From Tetraselmis striata (Eukaryota > Chlorophyta > Chlorodendrophyceae > Chlorodendrales > Chlorodendraceae): a DNA stretch of 64,000 nucleotides. Positions 31,146 to 42,213 of the stretch are shown piece after piece; positions within the stretch are counted from its first letter, which is position 1; each line of letters starts with the position of its first letter. The stretch lies in the NCBI GenBank assembly GCA_006384855.1, contig VCJN01001768.1, positions 216,001 through 280,000 on the forward strand, given 5' to 3'. The position numbers and the translations under genes were made by a program. Under the pieces are notes generated by a model. It saw only the letters and a list, made by a program, of their open reading frames with translations. It made no database searches and was not told the origin of the DNA.

Positions 31146-32801
31146 TCAGGCACGGCGAGGACGCTTGCAGCCAATGACCCGGGTCATAGCAACACATGCC
31201 GACGAACGACGCGACGCGGGCGCAGGAGCACCATCACGTGCCACACGCGCGGCCGCGACCCCGCCAAGAACATTGTCTGCATGAGCCATGTTGATGAGCA
31301 AGGAGAAACGGCGGCGCCACGCAGACAAGAGCTGGCCGATATTCTTGCCAGTGTGTGCTTGGCTAGCTTTCGCGAGCTCCACCAAGAAGGCCTCAGCGTG
31401 CGGGGCCAGCGAGCCAAACTCGGAAACGGCGAAAGGGACAAAGCGAAGCATGCCGGCGGCGTTTCGGACACCCTCGTCATACTTCTGGATTTTGTGGCGC
31501 TCTGCAGCCCGCAAAGCAGTCGTTGGATCCGGGGTTGACACGCCGAGGATAGGGGCAATGGTGGTATCGACAGCAACCGTGTTTCCGCGGATACCGCCAT
31601 ACCCAAAAAGCCCAACATCGGCGGGCCGCCCGTCGCTGCCCTTCGGGAGAGAAACAAGCACCGACGGCTCCGTGAGGATCTGGACACCCACGCCCAGCGC
31701 TGACTTCACGTCGTGGCAAATGTCGGAAAGGCCATGTGCCGCCCACTCGTGTGCGGCGTGATTGGAGTCGCCCCCAGAGCAGCGTGCCACGTGATCAGCG
31801 TATGCAACCGCCCAAGTTGAAGGAGTGAACTCCACGCCAGCATCCTCAAAACGGGCAAGCATGCCTTGTACCGAGAAGGAGCAAGAAGCACAAGAGCATG
31901 GCTCGCCAAGGGAGAGGACAGGAGACGCCAAAAGGCCAAATGGGCGGCAAGCGGCCACACGGAACATGGAATCGTAGTACTCAGGGGAACGCTCACGGAC
32001 TTCACCAAGGCGACCCTCACATGGAGGATCAGTCACCAGGAACGCCGTCGCAGCGCGTAAGAGGCGGCCTCGGAAGCGGTTGCTGTCAGGGCCGCTTCTA
32101 GGCATACGCGCAGCCAGCTTTGCGAAACGGACCGTGTGGATGCGGTGGCTCAGGGTTTCCTGTACTTTCCGCATGGAGTGCAAGGGGAAGTCCGAGTAAT
32201 GCGGGATAGCTTGGAGGTCGGCCGCCGAGCGCAAAGCAGACGCCGGCTCAGCCCCGGCGTCCGAGCAGCCGGCCCGGGCAACGTGGGAGCGCTTGGAGGG
32301 GAGCAACTTCAAGGCAGAGGCCAATGGCCCCGCTAGATCTTCGAGCACCGCGTCTCCACACTCGTTAACGACACGCGTATGAGCGGCGCGAAGCTCGATA
32401 GCCCACATCGGCGCCGACGCGTTGGCGCTGGCATCGAGCTCCAACGTTGGGGTGGCCAAAGCCTGGTGGATCGAGGACGCCCCAACAAGGTAGAGGCTTT
32501 GAGGGCTAGACACGCCGGACGGGTCGGAAAAGAACGCCCCAGCGTCGCTCAGGGTGGCGTGTTGAGCACGGAGGAAAGTCACAGCTTGGCCAACCACGAG
32601 GGCGGCAGCGCCGATGTGGGAGGCATCTGCTATAGACACATTATCGCCGATGCCGAGGCCCCCAAATTGGACCGGGAGGGACAGCTGCGTGCGCATGGAG
32701 GGCGTATCCAAGAGGTCGGGGTCAACACCCCATATGCCGGCAAGCGTTGAAAATGCGGCGGCGTCGGCCCCGCTAGATCTTCGAGCACCGCGTCTCCACA
32801 C
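31146..32801 (-). pseudogene. C-terminal region of LINE ORF2 with restriction-like endonuclease motifs
   Basis: A long open frame (551 codons) begins in the thumb-like region (TQLSLPVQFGGLGIGDN), which in many algal and protist reverse transcriptases precedes a Cys-rich segment (GEPCSCASCSFS) and a PD-(D/E)xK-type nuclease. Here GRPADVGLFGYGG, VAVDTTI and HKIQKYDEG followed by FVPFAVSEFGSLAPHAEAF fit that pattern. The reverse transcriptase palm is absent because of truncation, so the frame cannot act alone. The reading is a family-level judgement from motif order. Confidence 0.65.
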
Positions 32802-33204
32802 TCGTTAACGACACGCGTATGAGCGGCGCGAAGCTCGATAGCCCACATCGGCGCCGACGCGTTGGCGCTGGCATCGAGCTCCAACGTTGGGGTGGCCAAA
32901 GCCTGGTGGATCGAGGACGCCCCAACAAGGTAGAGGCTTTGAGGGCTAGACACGCCGGACGGGTCGGAAAAGAACGCCCCAGCGTCGCTCAGGGTGGCGT
33001 GTTGAGCACGGAGGAAAGTCACAGCTTGGCCAACCACGAGGGCGGCAGCGCCGATGTGGGAGGCATCTGCTATAGACACATTATCGCCGATGCCGAGGCC
33101 CCCAAATTGGACCGGGAGGGACAGCTGCGTGCGCATGGAGGGCGTATCCAAGAGGTCGGGGTCAACACCCCATATGCCGGCAAGCGTTGAAAATGCGGCG
33201 GCGT
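32326..33204. repeat. Exact 440-bp tandem duplication
   Basis: The unit from GGCCCCGCTAGATCTTCGAG to GAAAATGCGGCGGCGT occurs twice with a 440-base period (CGCTAGATCT at 32331 and 32771). I found no mismatch between the copies. It falls at the truncated end of LINE A. Confidence 0.93.
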
Positions 33205-33356
33205 AGCTTTATACTCCTGCCGGTACAAGCACCTCGTACATGTTCCCTGTTGATGGTCCGATCCCTGGGGCGAAAAAAAACAGAAAACCTCGTATTCGCT
33301 AGCTCGCATCTCGATAACGAGTAGGGACTACCTGTACCAGTAGCGGACTACTAGAC

Positions 33357-33640
33357 TTTTCTCGCTCGCAGCAGTTCGTTACGACTACTGCGTGGCTTGC
33401 CTGCGGCGGGCGGCTACAACTACGCGGCGGGCGGCTCCAGGAGCGGCGGCATCGCGGCGGCACCCGGTATTTTCTCGCTCGCAGCAGTTCGTCACGACTA
33501 GTGCGTGGCTTGCCTGCGGCGGGCGGCTACAACTACGCGGCGGGCGGCTCCAGGAGCGGCGGCATCGCGGCGGCACCCGGTATTTTCTCGCTCGCATCAG
33601 TTCGTTACGACTACTGCGTGGCTTGCCTGCGGCGCCTGGC
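33357..33640 (+). repeat. 113-bp tandem repeat, 2.5 units
   Basis: Units start TTTTCTCGCTCGCA at 33357, 33470 and 33583. They precede ORF1 and could be promoter monomers of the LINE. Confidence 0.9.
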
Positions 33641-33695
33641 CCGTGCCCCCGGTGTTCCCGTCGGCCACCGAGGTGAGCCAGGCGGCCCGCTTCAT

Positions 33696-34487
33696 ATGGC
33701 CGACGACATGCAGACGCAGGTCGCCGAGGAGGGCGATCCACAGGTCCTCACCCAGGCACCCCGGGAGGTTGTACCTCGTCTTGAGTGCCAGGAGCTCCCG
33801 GGAGTTTTTGTAGAGCTGCGTGGCACGGTCGAGGTAGCCATCGGCCGGGAGCATGTGGCCCCCGGCGACCTGCGGTATAGCCGCCGCCATCTCATCTTCG
33901 CGCCGACTCCCGATATGGGTGCATGGCGCGTGTGGAAGGCGACCCCAGCTGGGTTGCCAGTTTGGGTTACTCGTGATGGTGGCGGCGTAGCTCGGCGCCT
34001 TCCGGGAGAGGCCCCTGGTGCGCCTGTGTATGCCGGCGATGTCGTGGTGCTGGCCGTTGCCGGAGATCTGGGACGCCCGGCCCTTTCCCGCTCATTCCGG
34101 GTTGAGGGGGCTGGAGTGTTGCCGTCACCCCCTGCGCCACATGTGGCTGTGCTACCGGCGCCTTCTTCGCAGCCCGCACCGGCGCCCGCCGCGCCCCCGC
34201 CTCCGCCCGCTGCGGTTCTCGAGTACTATGGCCGCGCGGTAGAGGAGCTCCGCAATGGCTTGCTCATCCTGGAGCGCACCGAGGCGGCGGACTACAACGC
34301 GGTGTGGCGGACAGTGGGGCGCACCCTAGGTGGCTTGCGTCATGTCGGCGCTGACTTCCACCGAGACATGGGGCTGCTGGGGCTCCACATCGAGGCGAAG
34401 GAGAAGCAAGAGCACCGGCGGGCGGCTGCCGCGACTCAACATGACGGGAAGCATAAGAAGCGGGCGAAGCGACACCGTCCATCATGA
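33696..34487 (+). CDS. LINE ORF1-type protein with FHA-like domain
   Basis: 263 residues from ATG at 33696. Residues about 43-137 resemble a forkhead-associated (phosphothreonine-binding) domain: GTVEVAIGREHV gives the conserved G-R (50-51), YSRRHLIF the S-x-x-H (62-65), and VYAGDVVVLAV plus FRVEGAG the closing strands. A Pro/Ala-rich linker follows, then a helical segment (AVEELRNGLLILERTEAADY) and a Lys/Arg-rich tail KHKKRAKRHRPS that could bind nucleic acid. I know of no general rule that LINE ORF1 proteins carry FHA domains, so this is unusual if confirmed. The frame is intact. It might instead be a captured host exon; no splice evidence was found. An upstream extension of the frame to 33501 lacks an ATG. 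Confidence 0.55.
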   Translation: MADDMQTQVAEEGDPQVLTQAPREVVPRLECQELPGVFVELRGTVEVAIGREHVAPGDLRYSRRHLIFAPTPDMGAWRVWKATPAGLPVWVTRDGGGVARRLPGEAPGAPVYAGDVVVLAVAGDLGRPALSRSFRVEGAGVLPSPPAPHVAVLPAPSSQPAPAPAAPPPPPAAVLEYYGRAVEELRNGLLILERTEAADYNAVWRTVGRTLGGLRHVGADFHRDMGLLGLHIEAKEKQEHRRAAAATQHDGKHKKRAKRHRPS

Positions 34488-35310
34488 CCTCTCCTTGCAT
34501 GTTCTCTGCGTGTTTGCCTTATTATGTGTATGGCGTGAGGCTTGTGTAAGTGTGTGTTTTCTGATTATGCTTTGCCCCTTGCCCTCTACTCAGGCCTAGG
34601 TTCATTCTCTTCCCTCGAGACCTCGGGGATCCGCGTGCGGTGCTGGGGGCCGCACCGGGTCCTGGCCAGTGGAATTGCACGCCCCCCTCCCCACGCAGGG
34701 AGTAGGGTTGCGTGCCCGTTATGGCCCGAGCTGGTTTACATCCCCCAGCTTGCAACCGAGGGTGCACCCCTCCCATCGCGGCAGGCGGCTTGCCCGGCGT
34801 GCGGCAGTGGGTGCGGCCGTGCGTTGGGGTCAAACCTTGCCGTCAAGTCCACTCAGCTCGAATCCCTGATGGAGCTGTTTTTCCAGGGCCTGGCTCTCAA
34901 ATTGCGAGGAAGCCCCTTGAGCCCCCGCTCCCACCCTCCAGCACAACACTGGGGGTTCCGAGAGGTTGAGCAGCTCGGGTATGGGCACAACGCGGGAGAG
35001 GGGCACGGAGATACACTTCCGTGCAGCGCCTGGTTCCCCAAATACCAGTGCCACCCCAGGATCGGGCCACACGCAGCCAAGCCCCTCCACCTAAGGCCGA
35101 GTGTAGAGCCGTGCCTGGCTATGACACGCAATATGCTCGGAGGGGAAGGTTCAGAGACTAGACGGGAGCCGGTGCGGCGGGGCACCGCTGTGCTCAAGAT
35201 ATAGTCCCTCACCACCCGAGAGGGTGCCTGTAGTGAGCTCCCCAGGGAGGGGTGAGCTACAGGGGCTGGGCCGTTCCCAGCTATGTGAGATCGTATAATA
35301 TGGAGCTAGT
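34488..35310 (+). other. Between ORF1 and the reverse transcriptase fragment
   Basis: GC-rich sequence with open frames on both strands and no recognised motif. No reverse transcriptase fingers or N-terminal endonuclease could be read in any frame. Confidence 0.4.
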
Positions 35311-37664
35311 ATGGGAGTGAGCTCCGCGGCTCGGGGGTTGGTGGAACGGCATGCCGCCCTCGTGACTGCCCATGTTTGTAAATATATGATCTCGAGGTAT
35401 CTGGTCGTGGACGACCGATCCGCCCCTCTGCGGTCGGAGGACGGCGTGCAACAGGGCGCACCTTTGGCCACGACTTCCTTTTGCGTCGCGATTCACCCCG
35501 AGGTGCAGCAGTGTGATACCACGTTGGAGGTCAATGACGGGGCGGCGCGCTTCAACGCCGACGATGGAATTTTGGTGGGCCTTCCGGAGCACGTTTGGCC
35601 GGCTCTTCACGCCTTCCGCACGTCCATCAAGGCGTCCGTGGGGCTTGAGGTGCGCTTCGACAAGATGCAGGCGTACATCGCAGACATGGAGGCGGCGCGG
35701 CGTGAGGCTCCGGCCGACATCGAGTGGCCAGAGCTAGATGGCCATCACGGCATCGCGGTCCTCAACGTGCCGCTCGGATCGCCAGAGTATGTGCAGGCGT
35801 ACATGCGCGGCAAGGCGGAGGAGCTACGAGAGGAGGTGGACGCTAGCCTGAGCAAGCTTCTGTCTGCCAAGCCCAGCCGTCGGTACACCCACGCCTTGCA
35901 TCACCACGCATGGGCCCTGCTCAAGCATTGCATGCAACACAAGGCGGGGTATTGGCTCCGCAATTGTCTTCCGTCCGAGGTGGAGGCCTTTGCGGAGGCG
36001 GTGGATGCCACCATCCTCGCGGCGGTCGAACGGGTGCTAGGGGTCTCTTTTGATCCCTCCACGTACGGCACCGACACCAATCCGGTGGTCACCGATTTCT
36101 TGGCGGAGCTTTTGCACGACCCCGACCCCATGGCAGCGGAGGTGGCTACTTGAGCGAGGATGCAGTGGCCAGGGCGCGCAGCAGGCTTCACCTCCCCACT
36201 CGATTGAAGGGAGCTGGCATCCGCCGCATGGCTACCGTTCGTGATGCCGCCTTCATCGGCTGCATGAACGCCATCCTCCCAAGGTTCCTGACTAAGAACT
36301 CCGGCACCAACACCCCCACCCCTGGTTTCTTCGACCCACAGCTCGGGTCCGTACTTGGCCGAGGCAGCTTCAACGCAAATTCTTCCGCCCGCCAGTATGA
36401 CCACTTCCTCAACGATGCTCATGGGTCGGGCAGCTACGCCGCGGAGATGCGCGAGGCGTGGGGCCGCCTCCAAGCGGCTACTGCTGGCCATCTCGGCGAC
36501 GCAGATGCACGCCAGATAGAGCGGGAAGTGGAGGCTGCGTCGGGCTCGCAAAAGGAGCTGACGGGATTTCTAGACCAGGCCAACAACTCTCGGCTTCGAA
36601 ACGAGGTGTGCGCTCTCCCTGCCACATGTAGGGAACGGATCTTGTTCAACCAGCTCGACGCGGCGTCAGGCATGTGGACAGTGGCCATCCCCACCGCGCG
36701 GACAGCCATGACTCCGCATGAGCTGCGGGAGGTCGCTGCCGGGTACTTCTTTCTGCCTAGCCCGTGCTTGGCCCCGGTGGTTGGGTGCCAGATTATTCTG
36801 CCCTCGACGGAGCACAACCCCGTCATTGTTGATCTATACGGCGACGCGCTCATGAACCTCCCGGCGCCTGGAGACGCTCACTGGCGTGTACAGCACGACG
36901 CTATCGCAGATGCCTTCCGCGATCACTGTGTTCACGACCTAGGTATCGCGGTACGGCGGGAGGTGGATGACTTGTTCCAGCAGGCAGTGCCTCTCGGCAA
37001 CACCGTACCCCGGGATGAACTCAAGGACCTAGTGCCGGATGCAGAGCTCTCCCTTCCGGCGTTCAACGTCGTGACCGGGAGCTATGATCCCCGGAGCTTG
37101 AAGTCCACGCTGCTAGAGTTCAAGACTATGCGGTACGGGGTCAAGTACACTTCAGTGCCCCGGGCCACAGCTGTGGATCGGTTTGAGCGCTCCCTGTTGG
37201 GCGACATACAACGGGGGTTGGCTGCGCGGGACGCGGCGTGGCACAACACAGAGCCCGGACACAAGGGTCCTCTTCGAGACATCCTGGATATGTCGGAGTA
37301 CACGAGCATGGTCTTCGGCACAGTGGGTGAGGTGAGCAAGGGGGTGCACCGCACAGTGCGTGGTATCGCATGCTTGGCTGCGGACCGGGGTGCCCTCTCA
37401 TCGCGGGGCACTCGGTGCATCACCCGGGCTCACCAGGAGGCCTTGCTCGCAAGAGATTTCCTCGGGGTCCTGAGCTTGGTGGCCGCTCGAGAGCGTGCTC
37501 GCTGCCTCATCAGACGGCGCAGATTCGTCTCCCATCCCGTTGCTGAAGCTGCACAGCACGTCCGAGGATCACCCACACACACACGTGCTCGCGTGGCCCG
37601 GACTCTGAACCGTGTGCGCATCACTCATCCATCCCGCCTTATGCGGGATGCGGGCCGCTTTTAG
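35311..37664 (+). pseudogene. LINE ORF2: partial reverse transcriptase and C-terminal nuclease-like region
   Basis: The first frame (35311-36153) starts in the middle of the palm: EDGVQQGAPLATTSFCVAI is the B' motif, FNADDGILVG is the catalytic xxDD box, and LNVPLGSPEYV the following motif. A frameshift at about 36150 moves to the frame ending at 37664, which continues the thumb (RLHLPTRLKGAGIRRMATV) and carries PDAELSLPAF and LLEFKTMRYGVKYTS, a plausible PD...ExK nuclease. The first catalytic Asp of the palm lies upstream of the readable part. Truncated and frameshifted, this copy is inactive. Confidence 0.75.
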
Positions 37665-37740
37665 GCGGCTTGCTGTGTTGATTTTCTAATTCTGGGGAAC
37701 TGCCCTTTTTGTAATTCACAACCAGTAGCGGACTACGAGG
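37640..37740 (+). repeat. LINE 3' tail with hairpin
   Basis: GGATGCGGGCCGCTTTTAGG followed by CGGCTTGCTGTGTTG and CTAATTCTGGGGAACTGCCC, ending at CACAACCAGTAG. Related tails are at 43150-43252 and 52138-52345. Confidence 0.75.
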
Positions 37741-37810
37741 TTATGATTACATGTGCTAGCTGCAAAATTCAAGAAATCCATGCAGAAATCCAGAAGAATA
37801 TCCAGGTTAT

Positions 37811-38600
37811 CCTCACCATCACGAGTAAGGCTGCGACCAGTACTGTCAGATGATACCTGAAGGTATTATTTAATTATCAAAATAAAACAGTTCACTCCCT
37901 GTGGGGGTCCGCATGGCCGAATAATAGACGGCCGTAAAGCGCTACATGATGATCATGTGATGCTTGTATGATGCTGATATTTGTCATTTTAAGCCGCGGC
38001 ATTCACAATGCAGTTACACGTGAAGTGGTGCTAAAATGTCCGGTGCCAGTATGATGTACCGCCCGAGGAGCTGCATCGACCCCACAGCGCCTGGAGTTGC
38101 ATTGACACTGTATTCCCGTACGACACTACCCACGTACGATTCCCGACGCAGCCATCCCGGGTAGCCCTACTCGTCCCGCATGTTACTTTGTCGTGTGCTT
38201 AAAGCACCATATAGGGGTTATATGTCCCTATCTTCCTTTGTCGCATGGCACCCACCATGGGGTTGCGCCGCGACAAAGCTCGTGTCTTCGTGACATGAAA
38301 GGTCTTTGGTTTTACAAGCCACTCAGAAGTGATGCCCCGCACCCAGCTCCAGGACATGTCTCGCTGGCCGGGAGGCGGTCGACAATCGCCCCGAGCGAGG
38401 GCACCGTATGCTGGCGCGAACAACCGGTGTCTCACACAGACAACCGTTCGACTGATTCGGGGGGGACGCTCCTCACGCCTCGCGACAGAAGAGCCTCCCA
38501 TGCCGCCGGCCTACGGCTCGCCGGTGAAGAAGACCGCCATTTCCGTGCAGGAACGATTCTGGCGCCGGTGGGACCTGTGGCTTCAACGCGCTACTCCGCG
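37811..38600. other. Intergenic, nothing recognised
   Basis: No gene or repeat structure seen. GC content rises towards the minisatellite that follows. Confidence 0.4.
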
Positions 38601-38619
38601 CCACAACCGGGCCGCCCCT

Positions 38620-39785
38620 CGCAGCCCAAGGAATACAACTGGTCGGCGCCAAGCGGCCACCACTGTATTCCGCCTATGGCGGGCTTCCGCACTGGTCTGC
38701 GCCATCAGGCCCCTTGGTTGCCTCCACAGCATGCATAGGCGGGCGCCACCGGGCCGCCGCCGCACGTTTGGCTCGATTGCCTTCGCAGCGCCCCGGACAC
38801 GCCGTTGGTCAGCGCCATCATGCCGCCACTGCACCATGTGCCCCCGCTGCTTCCGCGGCATGCGCATGCAGCTGGTCGGCGTCGTCAGGCCGCCACTTAA
38901 CCTTGTGCGGCCCCGGTCGCTTCCGTGGCATGCGCATGCAGCTGGTCGGCGCCGACATGTCGTCATTGCACTAGGTGCCCCTGCCGCTTCCGCGACATGC
39001 GCACGCAGCTAGTCGGCGCCAACGGGCCATCACTGCAAACTGTGCCCTGGTCGCTTCCGCGGCCCGGGCACGCAGGTGGGTGGCGCCGTCAAACCGTCCA
39101 TGCAACATACGCCCCGGTCGCCTCCGCGGCATAAGCACGCAGCTGGTCGGCGCCAACGGACCGCCATTGCATCATGTGTCCCGGTCGCCTCCGCGCGGCC
39201 CGGGCACACAGCTGATCGGCGCCAACGGACCGCCGCTGCACGCCGTTCCTCGGGTGTTGTCGCAGCCTTGGGCACGCAGTTGGTGGGCGCCATCAGGCGG
39301 CCACAGCACCTTAAGCCATGCTGGTCGCTTGCGCGGCCCGGGCACGCAGTTGGTCGGCGCCGTCATGCCGTTCATGCACAATGTGCCCCGGCCGCATGCA
39401 CACACAGCTAATCGGCGCCAACGGGCGGCCACTGCAAGCTGTGCCATGGTCGCTTTCGTGGCCCAGGCACGCAGCTGGTCGGCGCCGTCAGGCTGTCTCT
39501 TCACCCTGCGCCCTGGTTGCTTCCGCGGCATGCGCCCGCAGCCGGTCGGCGCCGTCAGGCCGTCCCTCAACCATGCGCCCCGGTCGCCTCCTCAAGCCGG
39601 ACACGCGGTTGGCTAGCCCCATCTGCATTCCGCGCCCCGGCGGCTTTCGCGGTATGCGCGCGCACACGCAGCTGATCGGCGCCAACGGGCCGCCGCTGCA
39701 CTTGTGCCCCGGTCGCTTTCGCAGCCCGGGCACGAACCTGCTCAATGCCATCGAGCCGTCGCTGCATGGAGCTGGCTATACATAA
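38620..39785 (+). repeat. 67-bp minisatellite, about 17 degenerate units
   Basis: Units begin CTTCCGCGGCATGCGCATGC and contain AGCTGGTCGGCGCC and TGCACCATGTGCCCCGGTCG. Period is about 67 bases, so open frames on both strands shift from unit to unit and are not taken as coding. The array stops at a poly-C tract (39794-39832). Confidence 0.9.
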
Positions 39786-40214
39786 TACATCGTCCCCCCC
39801 CCCCCCCCCCCCCGCCCCCCCCCCCCCCCCCCACCCGCCTGCCCTTCGCACGCCTGCCGTGTGACGGTAGCCAGCCGTTTTTTTCTCGGGTCAATTAAGT
39901 AAGCTACGATGTACTCGACGTGGTCAACCAGTTTTACTCTTCAGTGAAACTTTGCGCAGTGCCTTGACAAACGCCTTGTCATGTGTAAATGAACGGCGTA
40001 CACACCAACGAAGTCCTTCACGTCGGTAGCGTTGCCTCGGAAGTAGGGATGGGCAGCCTTTACGAACTCCGAAAAGCTAACAACCAATCCCTAGTTAATC
40101 GCGCAAGCGGGATACATCGCAGATTTAGCATTTGCTTGAAAAGGCAAGGAACGCTCAATAATGAGCGCGACCTGGCTATTTGATCCGTACCCAAGCGGAG
40201 ACAGAGAGGTGTCG

Positions 40215-40701
40215 GTGGATGTAGTGGGGTCAACACGTCCCACTAGTCGGTAGCACGGTCGAAGTTACGCACGTACCGCTCGAAGTTACGCCTCGAGAGC
40301 TTAACGACAAAAAATGCGATTCGTTAACCGCCGTACCATTGTAAGATGTCTCACCGACAAGCAATGACTCGATCATACCGTGAGACATGACCATACCGGT
40401 CTCTTCAGAGACCTCACGAATCGCACAAGTCTCAGGGTCGTCCTCATTAGTCAGACACTTACCTCCGGGGAGCCATACCGGCTGGTCTTTTGACTCGTAG
40501 TTGAGCACTAGGTACTCGCGCGACTCGTCGACAATCCAGACGACCGCATGAATCAGACGAGATGTTGTTTTCTGAGACGATGCCAGTTTGACCGGAAACG
40601 AAAACTAAATCTCTCCCATCACTCCTCAAGCAGGTGAGTTCAGAACCGTAGCTCCGAAACCAGTGTCGCGGGACGACACACTTTAGTTGTGTGCGCATCA
40701 A
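40215..40701 (-). pseudogene. Nudix hydrolase pseudogene
   Basis: The minus-strand frame has HAVVWIVDESREYLVLNY and then PVWLPGGKCLTNEDDPETCA followed by IREVSEETGMV, a Nudix box that binds the metal for hydrolysis of nucleoside diphosphate-linked compounds. Spacing between the first Glu and REVSEE is one residue longer than the usual G-x5-E-x7-RE. After VNESHF the frame goes wrong at a T6 tract (about 40309-40314): a one-base shift restores VVKLSRRNFERYVRNFDRAT and a stop at about 40236. The N-terminal part (RTQLKCVVPRHWFRSYGSEL) is in yet another frame. At least two frameshifts make this a relic. No introns are apparent. Confidence 0.75.
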
Positions 40702-40739
40702 ATGTACACGTCGTGGAAGCGTGGCATCATAAGTGGAGA

Positions 40740-41475
40740 GAAAAAGGAATTAATTAAAGGGACCACCCGACGCCGCCGGCTTTTGTAGTTGTTAGCATCT
40801 CTCCTGGTCAGGCGGGGCACCGCGGGACTTAGGGAGAAAGCTAAAGCTATCTAGCGACTGTAATAATTCCGACGTTAAAAATCTGACTCAGCAGCATGGT
40901 CTGCCACTGGCTTTCTACACAATTAAAGTGCACGGCGCGTTCTGCACGCTCAGAGGGCTGCAGTTAGTTCGTCACAGCTACTTCATCAACAGCTCTATAA
41001 CACACGTGGGGTACGAGAGCTGGACGACTTAACGGGGGAGGGCGGCTGGAGTCGGTTGACACCTCCTGCAGCGGGTTATAGCCGCTCATGTCGATGCCGG
41101 ACCTAAGTGGTAATTACCAGACAAATAATTCAGTCGTTGTGATGTCGTCACCACATGCAGCACAGGGGCAGTGGCTGGAGTTCGAGCACGACCCAATTGC
41201 GCACCCACTCGGTAAGGGATGTTTACTCACTTTGCCATGCATGCCATGTCAGTACTCTGCATCGATCTAATGTTTGGATTCTATAGTGTGCACGTGCACG
41301 TTCCGCACGGCCTAGGAAGCATCATGCTACATGCTGGAGGGACTGGGGCTATCAAGTTGATCCATCACGGGCCACTTACGAAACAACACTACCTCTTGTA
41401 CTCCTGTCATTGATGCAACGTTAGGAACTAGCGAATCTGCAGCGTGAGCGGACATTGTGCATCCCCGTACTCTTG
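40740..41475. other. Intergenic, nothing recognised
   Basis: Only short open frames. Base composition is lower in GC than the genes. Confidence 0.4.
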
Positions 41476-41479
41476 GAGA

Positions 41480-41600
41480 TAACCGCGTCGCCGACCCAGA
41501 GCTTTCTGTAACTGAATCGCTGCCTATACACCCGTTGTAGAGACTCTACAAGGGTTTCACTGTTGCCAGTCCTGTCCCGGGGGCGGAAAAAATCCACGTT
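41480..41600 (+). repeat. Dispersed ~240-bp repeat, copy 3 (3' part)
   Basis: Corresponds to the last half of 29255-29525, from GCGTCGCCGACCCAG to GCCAGTCCTGTC and an A-rich end. Confidence 0.65.
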
Positions 41601-42195
41601 GCTACTGGCCTACCGCCTACAGAGGTAAAGACTGGGTAACAAGTGTTCGCCAAGACGACGTGCTGCTTGGTTCAATTGTTACAATTTCAAATTTCGAGTT
41701 TGCTGCCATCTGAAACACACTCGGTGCGAAAGCATTGCGCCCGGTGGCGCTGATACATGGCTGCAGCCTCCGTTTTGCTACTGCGTTTTCGCCTAGTCCG
41801 TTGCGCAGGCGGCCCGCTTGTGCTGCTGGTTGTCCCAGTGTGGCCACGTTGGTCACCCCTTGCAATTGAATCCGAAGATCTTGTTGCTATGGCGGGGCTG
41901 CTGCTGCTGGACCCAGCCATGTTTCTCTTGAGTGCCGCCGTTGCAGATGAAGTGTCATGCGTGGCAGCAGTGATCAAGTTCCGGCAGATCTCACCGCTGG
42001 CATCGGTGTCGGGCATGGTATATCCGGCTTGTTGTTTCAGAGCATGGCCATCGTCTGCATGCCAGATGTGGCACCAGCAGTGCCATGCCATGGCGTTGTC
42101 AGGACATCAAACTTAATTTCTTCTCCGCGCTTGATTCTGAAGCTTTCTGGTCACACAACATGCATTCCACTATACATGCCGGTGCCGCACGCCGC
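41601..42195. other. Unassigned open frames
   Basis: A minus-strand frame (42091-41687, 134 codons, Ser/Thr/Arg-rich) and plus-strand frames overlap here. No domain is seen. Confidence 0.3.
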
Positions 42196-42213
42196 GGGGG
42201 GGGGGGGGGGGGG

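Larger units (their letters stand above)
31000..33204 (-). mobile_element. LINE-like retrotransposon A, 5'-truncated
   Basis: Only the post-reverse-transcriptase C-terminal part is present on the minus strand. It is truncated at 33204 and internally duplicated (32326-33204). The 3' UTR lies below 31146. Confidence 0.65.
33357..37740 (+). mobile_element. LINE-like retrotransposon B
   Basis: Order on the plus strand: 113-bp tandem repeats (33357-33640), an ORF1 with an FHA-like domain (33696-34487), about 820 bases without recognised coding, a reverse transcriptase fragment and C-terminal domain (35311-37664, one frameshift), then a 3' tail with the hairpin GCCGCTTTTAGGCGGC (37647-37670). That tail recurs at 43150-43250 and, reversed, near 52140-52200, as expected of 5'-truncated copies. 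The missing reverse transcriptase fingers suggest an internal deletion or replacement between ORF1 and ORF2. That ORF1 and ORF2 belong to one element is inferred from order and strand. Confidence 0.65.

Noticed and set aside
38193-39616. Long open frames (up to 227 codons) in the minisatellite
   Set aside because: The 67-base period shifts frame every unit and both strands are equally open.
38620-39785. CRISPR-like array
   Set aside because: The repeats are contiguous, 67-bp, diverged units with no unique spacers, in eukaryotic DNA.
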